This document shows positions 1 through 5,457 of a DNA stretch of 9,447 nucleotides, piece by piece. How positions within the stretch are numbered: position 1 is the stretch's first letter; each line of letters begins with the position of its first letter. The translations under genes and the position numbers were made by a program. The notes beneath the pieces are model-generated. The model did no database searches. It was given only the letters and a program-made list of their open reading frames with translations, and was not told the DNA's origin. The DNA comes from Bacteroidota bacterium (GTDB taxonomy: Bacteria > Bacteroidota > Bacteroidia > Bacteroidales > GCA-2748055). Where the stretch lies: positions 1 through 9,447 of the forward strand of contig JAAEOI010000208.1 in NCBI GenBank assembly GCA_024244665.1. The letters run 5' to 3'.

Positions 1-1
1 G

Positions 2-772
2 AAACTGACAGGAGATATGGAGATGCCCGCTATGCGATTTAAACCCATAGAGGAGCTTTACGACTCGGAGAATGATCCGCTCATGATCAATAACCTGGCA
101 GGAAATCCGAAATATGAACCGGTGCTGGAACGGATGCGCCTGGTACTTCATAACTGGATGATTGAGTCCCGTGACCTGGGAATACTTGAGGAGGCAGAGA
201 TGATGAAGCGTTCAGAAGGCAAAAAACCCCAGTGGAATGTGGGGCAGGAGCTGGACAATTACGAGAGGATTCTTGAAACAGCGGATCTGATGTACCAGGG
301 TGAAGCAGCCATTCCCGAATTACTGGTCAGGGCCAGGGATAAGGATGCGGCCATCCGTTTTTGGGCCGTGCTGAGCCTGGCGGTTTGCCGGTCAGACGAT
401 GAGGTCGTGGTCGGCGGACTGAAGGCTGCCCTGCAGGACGAATCGGTCAGTGTGCGTCTGAGCGCAGTGGAAGGGCTCTTCAACCGGAGGCATTACCAGG
501 AGGCCCTGCCGGTGGTCATTGCGGCTCTGAATGATCCCATCATCCACGCGCAGGTCAGGGCATCGGGTATTCTCGACTCCCAGCCACCGGAGGCAAACGA
601 CCAGCTGCAGGCTGCCATTGAACCCTTGAAACTTTTAGCAGAGAAGATCGATGTATGCAAGATGCCGGGAATTCCCTTCGGCCTCAACTATCCCTTCGAC
701 CGTACCATCAAAGCCATCAGCGGCGAAGAGCTATACTACCGTTGGGGCCATGGTGCCTCGGGTAGGCCATAA
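2..772 (+). CDS. Sulfatase C-terminal part with HEAT-repeat extension (5' truncated by window edge)
   Basis: The reading frame is already open at base 2, so the catalytic sulfatase domain and the true start lie upstream of the window; the ATG at 17 is probably internal. Counting from the codon at base 2, residues about 13-55 match the C-terminal subdomain of N-sulfoglucosamine-sulfohydrolase-like sulfatases: 'EELYDSENDP', then 'NNLAGNPKYEPVLERM', then 'LHNWMIESRDLG'. After a charged linker (about 65-85), residues about 86-215 form helical HEAT-like repeats, visible as 'AIPELLVRARDKDAAIRFWA', 'ALQDESVSVRLSAVEGL' and 'VVIAALNDPIIHAQVRASG'. Such HEAT tails are known in some exported bacterial sulfatases; their role is unclear (substrate or protein contacts are an inference). 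The enzyme would hydrolyse sulfate esters or N-sulfates of a glycan outside the cytoplasm, fitting the second sulfatase at the other end of the window. The active site cannot be checked because it is outside the window. Confidence 0.85.
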   Translation, partial: KLTGDMEMPAMRFKPIEELYDSENDPLMINNLAGNPKYEPVLERMRLVLHNWMIESRDLGILEEAEMMKRSEGKKPQWNVGQELDNYERILETADLMYQGEAAIPELLVRARDKDAAIRFWAVLSLAVCRSDDEVVVGGLKAALQDESVSVRLSAVEGLFNRRHYQEALPVVIAALNDPIIHAQVRASGILDSQPPEANDQLQAAIEPLKLLAEKIDVCKMPGIPFGLNYPFDRTIKAISGEELYYRWGHGASGRP

Positions 773-785
773 ATATCATCACTTA

Positions 786-859
786 GCCTTTGAAAAAGTA
801 AGATTAATCACTATTATTGCCTTTGATAAATTATGATAGCGGATAATTATTGCCTTTGA
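786..859. repeat. Three copies of GCCTTTGA at exact 33-bp spacing upstream of the ATPase gene
   Basis: GCCTTTGA occurs at 786-793, 819-826 and 852-859, so both intervals are exactly 33 bp. The last two copies share a longer core, ATTATTGCCTTTGA (813-826 and 846-859). Aligning the unit 786-818 with 819-851 by eye gives 23 of 33 identical positions, so this is a degenerate tandem repeat rather than three chance octamers. It fills most of the 102-bp gap between the sulfatase and the ATPase and ends 15 bp before the ATPase start. Possible roles are phased protein-binding sites (33 bp is about three helical turns), a duplicated promoter element, or a remnant of the insertion that brought in the ATPase. 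TGCCTTTG in the last two copies is one base from the Bacteroidota -7 consensus TAnnTTTG, but I see no convincing -33 TTG at the right distance. Confidence 0.7.
829..848. repeat. Short inverted repeat AATTAT-N8-ATAATT
   Basis: AATTAT (829-834) and ATAATT (843-848) are perfect inverted copies separated by 8 bp, lying between the second and third GCCTTTGA copies. The layout would suit an operator for a dimeric repressor, but the arms are short and purely A+T in an A+T-rich gap, so chance is a fair explanation. It is too weak and lacks a T-tract to be called a terminator. Confidence 0.25.
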
Positions 860-874
860 AAAATACTATTCAGG

Positions 875-2188
875 ATGTATTTAAAGCGAAACATCGATGC
901 GGACTTGATTAGCTGGAGAAATGAAGCGGAACGAAAACCTTTGCTTGTCAGAGGGGCAAGACAGGTTGGCAAATCTTCTTCAATTAGGAAATTAGGAGAA
1001 AGTTTTGATTCTTTTTTGGAGGTTAATTTTGAGGAACATAAAACGGTTCATTCTCTTTTTGAGGGAGATTTGACTCCACAGAATTTGTGTGAGAATTTAT
1101 CGGTAATGTTTGATACGGAAATTGAGCCTGGCAAAACGCTGCTTTTCTTTGACGAAATTCAGGCATGTATCCCTGCGATTTCATCATTGCGTTTCTTTTA
1201 TGAAAAAATGCCCGAACTACATGTGGTGGCAGCTGGTTCATTATTGGAGTTTGCACTTGCTGAAATTCCCTCCTTTGGAGTAGGAAGGATACGGTCAATA
1301 TATATGTATCCCTTGTCTTTTGATGAATTCCTTTTGGGTGCCGGGCAGGCTAAGCTTTTGGAATTGAAAAAGAAAGCCAGTGTACAACGACCTTTGACAA
1401 CTCCCATACATGAGAAGTTGCTGGAATTGCTAAAAAAATTTCTGATCATTGGTGGAATGCCTGAGGTTGTAAAGAAATATGTTACCCAGAATGATTTACG
1501 AGCTTGCCAAAGGATTCTTGAGGATTTAATCAATTCCTTTCGTACGGATTTTAGTAAGTATAAATACAGGGTACCGTCTTCCCGTATCCGAGAAGTATTT
1601 GAATCAGTTGTTCATCAGGCGGGAGGGAAATTTGTATTTAAGAAAGCATCGCAGGACCTGAATACTGCACAAATAAAGGAAGCCCTTGAATTATTAATAA
1701 TGTCTGGCCTGGTAATTCCAGTAACACATACATCAGCCAATGGTATTCCACTTGGAGCAGAAGTGAATCCGAAAAAGCGTAAGATGCTATTGCTGGATAC
1801 AGGTATTTTCCATCGCTTGCTGCAGCTTGATATTTCAGAATTACTCTTTAGCAAAGAATTAAATTTGGTGAATAAGGGGGGGATAGCAGAACAGTTTATT
1901 GGATTGGAGATACTGAAAAATGTTTCCTGTTACACCCAAATTGAATTATTCTATTGGCATCGTGAGGCACTGAATAGCAATGCAGAGGTTGATTATTTAA
2001 TTCAACTAAATGAGGAAATAGTACCTCTTGAAGTGAAATCAGGATTAAAAGGTTCCATGAACAGCATGTATATCTTTTTAAAAGAGAAGAACGCGAAATT
2101 TGGATGTCGTTTTTCATTGGAAAATTTTGCAGAACATGAAAACATACAAGTTTTTCCGCTTTACGCTGTTGGAAACATTTTACCTTAA
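875..2188 (+). CDS. AAA ATPase with DUF4143 / PD-(D/E)xK-like C-terminus
   Basis: A complete 437-residue cytoplasmic protein with no signal peptide or membrane segment. The N-terminal AAA_14-type domain has a Walker A motif 'GARQVGKS' (residues 27-34), a Walker B motif 'LLFFDEIQ' (89-96, Asp93-Glu94) and a sensor-like 'VVAAGSLLEF' (117-126), followed by 'MYPLSFDEFL' (144-153), which is typical of the family. The C-terminal DUF4143 region holds a nuclease-like signature: Glu339 in 'GGIAEQFIGLEIL', Asp373 in 'NAEVDYLI', and Glu386-x-Lys388 in 'PLEVKSG'. These ATPases are numerous in Bacteroidota and archaea, but their cellular role is not established. The gene is much more A+T-rich than its neighbours: bases 1021-1080 hold 22 G+C of 60, against 40 of 60 at 361-420 and 37 of 60 at 6661-6720. 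It has no functional link to glycan breakdown and looks like an inserted gene. The ATG at 875 gives the expected family N-terminus; its Shine-Dalgarno is weak. Confidence 0.92.
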   Translation: MYLKRNIDADLISWRNEAERKPLLVRGARQVGKSSSIRKLGESFDSFLEVNFEEHKTVHSLFEGDLTPQNLCENLSVMFDTEIEPGKTLLFFDEIQACIPAISSLRFFYEKMPELHVVAAGSLLEFALAEIPSFGVGRIRSIYMYPLSFDEFLLGAGQAKLLELKKKASVQRPLTTPIHEKLLELLKKFLIIGGMPEVVKKYVTQNDLRACQRILEDLINSFRTDFSKYKYRVPSSRIREVFESVVHQAGGKFVFKKASQDLNTAQIKEALELLIMSGLVIPVTHTSANGIPLGAEVNPKKRKMLLLDTGIFHRLLQLDISELLFSKELNLVNKGGIAEQFIGLEILKNVSCYTQIELFYWHREALNSNAEVDYLIQLNEEIVPLEVKSGLKGSMNSMYIFLKEKNAKFGCRFSLENFAEHENIQVFPLYAVGNILP

Positions 2189-2197
2189 AAAGGGGGA
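2189..2197 (+). promoter_or_regulatory. Ribosome-binding site supporting the start at 2208
   Basis: The purine run AAAGGGGGA begins directly after the ATPase stop codon and lies 10 bp before the ATG at 2208. It is the only strong Shine-Dalgarno-like sequence in the window, and it supports 2208 over the in-frame upstream ATG at 2100, which would overlap the ATPase gene by 89 bp and bury the lipoprotein signal. Confidence 0.5.
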
Positions 2198-2207
2198 TCT
2201 TGATCAT

Positions 2208-3326
2208 ATGAAACACATAACAGTATTTACAGCAGCAATACTCGTAGTTATCGCTTCATCATGTTCAAACCTATCCCGCAACAACCCGGATATCGGCCGT
2301 ACAACAGGATACAATGATAGCGGTGAACTTCTGCCTTATCCCAAGAGTGAGCTGATTTCCGGCTTTTCCATCGACACGGCTCGCCTGTCCATCGGGCATG
2401 GGGATAACTGGGCCATCACCTGGGCCGATGATGATAAGCAATATTCATTTTTCACCGATGGGAAAGGCTTCGGAACCTTCGAAGAGGATGTGAGCATTGC
2501 CCCGGTAGTCCTTGAAGGCGATCCGCCCCGTGTTAGCGGGAAAGACATATTATCCAGAAGCGGAACCTTATCCTATGAGGGAGGTGATGTGAATTCGGCC
2601 AAGGTTTGTGGCCTGCTAATGGTCCGGGGGACCTTATTTGCCTGGGTAAGGAATATTAATCCTCCCGGTATGCCCAAAGGCACAGGATCAAAGCTGATGT
2701 TCTCGAAGGATCATGCCAGGACATGGGAATGGGTGGACTGGGACTGGCCGGCTATCGGCTATCCTACCTGGCTGAATGCCGGTAAAAACTATGCCGATGC
2801 CAGGGATGATTATGCGTATTTTATATCACCGGACGGACCAAGTGCCTATTTCGATTATGACTCCATGCTCATGGCAAGGGTGCCTGTTGCAGGTATCCTG
2901 GATAAAAAGCAATACACTTTTTATGGCGGACTCGATGAGAACGGGGAGGCCAGGTGGCTCGCTTATGAAGATCGGCAAGCAGTTTTCAGGCACGATGGGG
3001 GATGTTTCAGGCCCGATATAGTCTATAACCCCGGGCTTAAGCGATATTTTGTATCCATTGCTACTCCGGCAAAAGATTGGGGATGGTGGTCGGAGGATCA
3101 TCCCGGACGTTTAGCCCATTTTGGACTTTTTGAAGCTCCCGATCCCTGGGGACCCTGGGAAACCGTATTCTTTGAAGAAGATTGGGGTGCTCCGGAGAAC
3201 CGCTTTTCACCCCACATTCCTCCCAAATGGATCAGTGAGGATGGCCGGACCTTCCAAATATTGTATTCCTGCATACCTGTGGGACCCTACAGGTTTAATA
3301 TCCAGAAATGTACAATTACTGTTTAA
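2208..3326 (+). CDS. Exported lipoprotein, DUF4185-like predicted beta-propeller
   Basis: A 372-residue protein. Residues 1-19 are a lipoprotein signal: Lys2, a hydrophobic stretch, then 'VIASSC' with the lipidated Cys at 19 and Ser at +2. The body resembles DUF4185-type propeller proteins related to the GH43/sialidase fold: 'GDNWAITWADDDKQYSFFTDG' is split here as GDNWAITW (66-73) and YSFFTDGKGFG (79-89), with an Asp-box-like 'SKDHARTWEW' (166-175), then 'RPDIVYNPGLKRYFVSIA' (268-285) and 'FGLFEAPDPWGPWETVFF' (305-322). Repeated Trp/Asp-rich blades of this kind usually bind or cleave carbohydrate, but I cannot name catalytic residues or a substrate. The start is set by the signal peptide and by the purine run at 2189-2197. 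It sits 19 bp after the ATPase and 9 bp before the Tat protein, so it is probably the first gene of the glycan operon that follows. The export and fold type are fairly sure; the family name is less so. Confidence 0.75.
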   Translation: MKHITVFTAAILVVIASSCSNLSRNNPDIGRTTGYNDSGELLPYPKSELISGFSIDTARLSIGHGDNWAITWADDDKQYSFFTDGKGFGTFEEDVSIAPVVLEGDPPRVSGKDILSRSGTLSYEGGDVNSAKVCGLLMVRGTLFAWVRNINPPGMPKGTGSKLMFSKDHARTWEWVDWDWPAIGYPTWLNAGKNYADARDDYAYFISPDGPSAYFDYDSMLMARVPVAGILDKKQYTFYGGLDENGEARWLAYEDRQAVFRHDGGCFRPDIVYNPGLKRYFVSIATPAKDWGWWSEDHPGRLAHFGLFEAPDPWGPWETVFFEEDWGAPENRFSPHIPPKWISEDGRTFQILYSCIPVGPYRFNIQKCTITV

Positions 3327-3335
3327 TAGGAACTT

Positions 3336-5438
3336 ATGAAAACAGCATTCAACCAATGGACACGCCGGAATTTCCTGAAGGGAACAGCTGGGATGTCACT
3401 TGCAGCAGTCACTCCCTTTGGATACGCATCCGTAATCAGGGGAGAATCGAGTAATAGTAAAACAGTTCCGGGTCAGGACTTTAAGTATTCCTGGCGCATT
3501 AAACCGGTTCACTGGACCTCCGACAGTCAGTTTGCGCGTTTGAAGGATTTTTTCGGAGAGCACCGGGATATCATTAACGAGATCTCCCTGTTTGTGGGAA
3601 GGCTGCATTCCTGGCATGGCTATGTCCCACCCGAGACAGATAGGATCCAATTTGAACTTGGGGCCAAACGCATTGAACAATTACGAAATGATGGCTTCTC
3701 ACAGATAGGATTCAATGTGTGGCCGACCTTTGGAGATGAAGGGGACCATTCGGATTCCGACCTGCCACTGCCACCAATGGTCGGGTATGACGGGACGGTA
3801 GCCAAACATGTGACCTGTCCCTCATCGCCTGATGTGATGAAGTATCTGTCGGAGCGCTTTGCGATTCTGGCCAGGTACCATCCCGATTTCATCTGGGTGG
3901 ACGATGACGCCAGGATGGCTCACAAGGGCGAGGGATTGGACTATCCCTGTTTTTGCAACATTTGCCTGGGAGAGTTCCAGGAAGGAAAATGGGGCAGTCG
4001 CAAGGAGCTGGTGGAGGGGCTTAACCATCCCGCTAACAACAGCCTGCGCGAGGATTGGATCGATTATAATGCTTTCAGGCTGGACCGGGTCTGTGCACAC
4101 ATCAGGGAGGCTGTCCGGGAAGTGGATCAAAAACTGGATCTGGCCTTTATGACTGTGGGACCCACCCATACATCCTATTCCGGTGATTTTATAAAGCGAT
4201 GCATGACCACCCTGGAAAGTGTCCGTGGAAGACCCGGGCACACATTCTATGTGGATGCGGAACCACGTGATATCCTGCGCAAGGCCATGGATGTGGGATG
4301 GCAGATCGCGGATTATCCGAAGCATGTCACTGATATCCAGTATGAATATGAAGACTTTCCATCCATTCCTCTGGATAAGGCAAGGATGATAAATTCGGCG
4401 GAATGCGCCATTTCTGTGGCCTCCGGATGCAATGGGGTGGCTATCCATACCTTCCAGCTGGTTCCCAACTCCTTTGATGAATACAGGCCCATGATGAAAT
4501 CTCTACAGGCTGATTATGGATACTTACAAAAACTAACCCGGTCGACCGCTGCAACAGATCATCAGGCCGGTATTTGGTTACCCTGGACACCCTATTTCAT
4601 GGCCAGGCGTATGGTCAGCGGTAAATGGTTCGGTGAATCGGCCAGGCCATTGCGTGCCCCTCTTACCTGGAGTGAATTCGGTATCCCGCTAACTGCAGAT
4701 AGAAATGGTTCGAGTGGGACCATCCTGGCGGGTGATGCGGTGGATGCATTTACCGATGAGGAATTGAAGGAGCTTTTTGAAAGTGCCGTTTTTTTGGATA
4801 TCCAGGCACTGCAGATCCTGACAAATCGGGGGTTGGATTCCCTTACAGGCGTGCGGCCCGGAGAAAGCTTTCAGCTCGCAAGCGAGCAGTTAGCCCAACA
4901 TGAGATCAACGGGAAATACGCAGGCGAATGGCGAAATGTATACATGAATTCAACCGGTTGGATACTCGAAATTACCGGGGAGGATGTCCAGGTATGTTCA
5001 CATCTCTTCGATGTGGATAGCCATAAAAAAGGTGCCTGCATGACCGGATTTACAAATGAATTGGGAGGAAGGGTGGTTGTTATGGGATACCAGCCCTGGG
5101 AACGGATTTGGACCGAGGCAAAACTGTACCAGGTCCGACAGGTGGTGGACTGGGCCACACAAAAGCACATTCCCTTGAGAATGGATCCCGCCGCACGGAT
5201 CGCAGCTATCGTGAGGACCAATGCTGACCGCAGCAGGATTACGGCCGTTCTTTTAAACAACAGTTTTGATGAAGCGAGCCATGTCCCGGTGATGCTTCGC
5301 GGTCCACTGAAGAAGGTGGTCAGACTGGATCCTTCCGGCAGGACAGCTACAATTGATTTTAAGATGCAAGGGGAGGCTTGTCTTATAGATGCAGGCGCCA
5401 TTCAGCCCTGGCAAACCATAACCCTCATCGGATCATGA
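3336..5438 (+). CDS. Tat-exported TIM-barrel protein, candidate glycoside hydrolase (GH42-like, unclassified)
   Basis: A 700-residue protein. It opens with a Tat signal, 'TRRNFLKG' at residues 9-16, then a mildly hydrophobic stretch to about residue 38. Residues about 55-400 look like a (beta/alpha)8 barrel: 'IGFNVWPTFGD' (124-134), 'HPDFIWVDDDARM' (182-194), 'LAFMTVGPTHTSY' (269-281), 'HTFYVDAEPRD' (302-312), 'TDIQYEYEDFPS' (332-343) and 'GCNGVAIHTFQ' (364-374). Cys205-x-Cys207-x-x-Cys210 follows the acidic motif, as in the zinc site of GH42 beta-galactosidases, whose acid/base motif is Asn-Glu; here that place holds Asp189-Asp190-Asp191. Residues about 460-600 resemble a Rossmann-like trimerisation-type domain, and the last 80 or so form a beta-rich tail. 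Retained acidic residues suggest an active hydrolase, but the catalytic pair and substrate are unknown. Weak Shine-Dalgarno AGGA lies at 3328-3331. A non-catalytic sugar-binding role remains possible. Confidence 0.8.
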   Translation: MKTAFNQWTRRNFLKGTAGMSLAAVTPFGYASVIRGESSNSKTVPGQDFKYSWRIKPVHWTSDSQFARLKDFFGEHRDIINEISLFVGRLHSWHGYVPPETDRIQFELGAKRIEQLRNDGFSQIGFNVWPTFGDEGDHSDSDLPLPPMVGYDGTVAKHVTCPSSPDVMKYLSERFAILARYHPDFIWVDDDARMAHKGEGLDYPCFCNICLGEFQEGKWGSRKELVEGLNHPANNSLREDWIDYNAFRLDRVCAHIREAVREVDQKLDLAFMTVGPTHTSYSGDFIKRCMTTLESVRGRPGHTFYVDAEPRDILRKAMDVGWQIADYPKHVTDIQYEYEDFPSIPLDKARMINSAECAISVASGCNGVAIHTFQLVPNSFDEYRPMMKSLQADYGYLQKLTRSTAATDHQAGIWLPWTPYFMARRMVSGKWFGESARPLRAPLTWSEFGIPLTADRNGSSGTILAGDAVDAFTDEELKELFESAVFLDIQALQILTNRGLDSLTGVRPGESFQLASEQLAQHEINGKYAGEWRNVYMNSTGWILEITGEDVQVCSHLFDVDSHKKGACMTGFTNELGGRVVVMGYQPWERIWTEAKLYQVRQVVDWATQKHIPLRMDPAARIAAIVRTNADRSRITAVLLNNSFDEASHVPVMLRGPLKKVVRLDPSGRTATIDFKMQGEACLIDAGAIQPWQTITLIGS

Positions 5439-5457
5439 TCATACAAAAAAACTCATT

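Noticed and set aside
651..836. 61-codon plus-strand frame spanning the end of the first sulfatase
   Set aside because: Mostly overlaps the HEAT-repeat coding sequence in another frame; no recognisable protein features.
786..859. CRISPR-like array (regular 33-bp repeat period)
   Set aside because: The repeated core is only 8-14 bp, there are three copies, and the intervening sequence is partly similar between units; no cas genes are present.
773..874. Insertion-sequence ends or target duplications around the ATPase gene
   Set aside because: I looked for matching direct repeats at the two edges of the A+T-rich segment and for terminal inverted repeats and found none convincing; no transposase or integrase is encoded.
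2100..2207. Upstream extension of the lipoprotein gene to an ATG at 2100
   Set aside because: It would overlap the ATPase gene by 89 bp and place 36 extra residues before a clear lipoprotein signal that begins at 2208 behind a purine-rich ribosome-binding site.
3822..4448. Long open frame on the minus strand (208 codons)
   Set aside because: It lies wholly inside the Tat protein gene on the other strand, has no recognisable domain, and its composition mirrors the coding strand; a shadow frame.
4871..5401. Minus-strand open frame (176 codons) opposite the 3' part of the Tat protein gene
   Set aside because: No signal, motif or ribosome-binding site; the sense strand gives a coherent protein through the same bases.
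5431..5442. Palindrome GATCATGATC overlapping the stop codon of the Tat protein gene
   Set aside because: A 10-bp perfect palindrome without loop or T-tract; too short to be a terminator and no second copy at the other gene junctions to suggest an operator.
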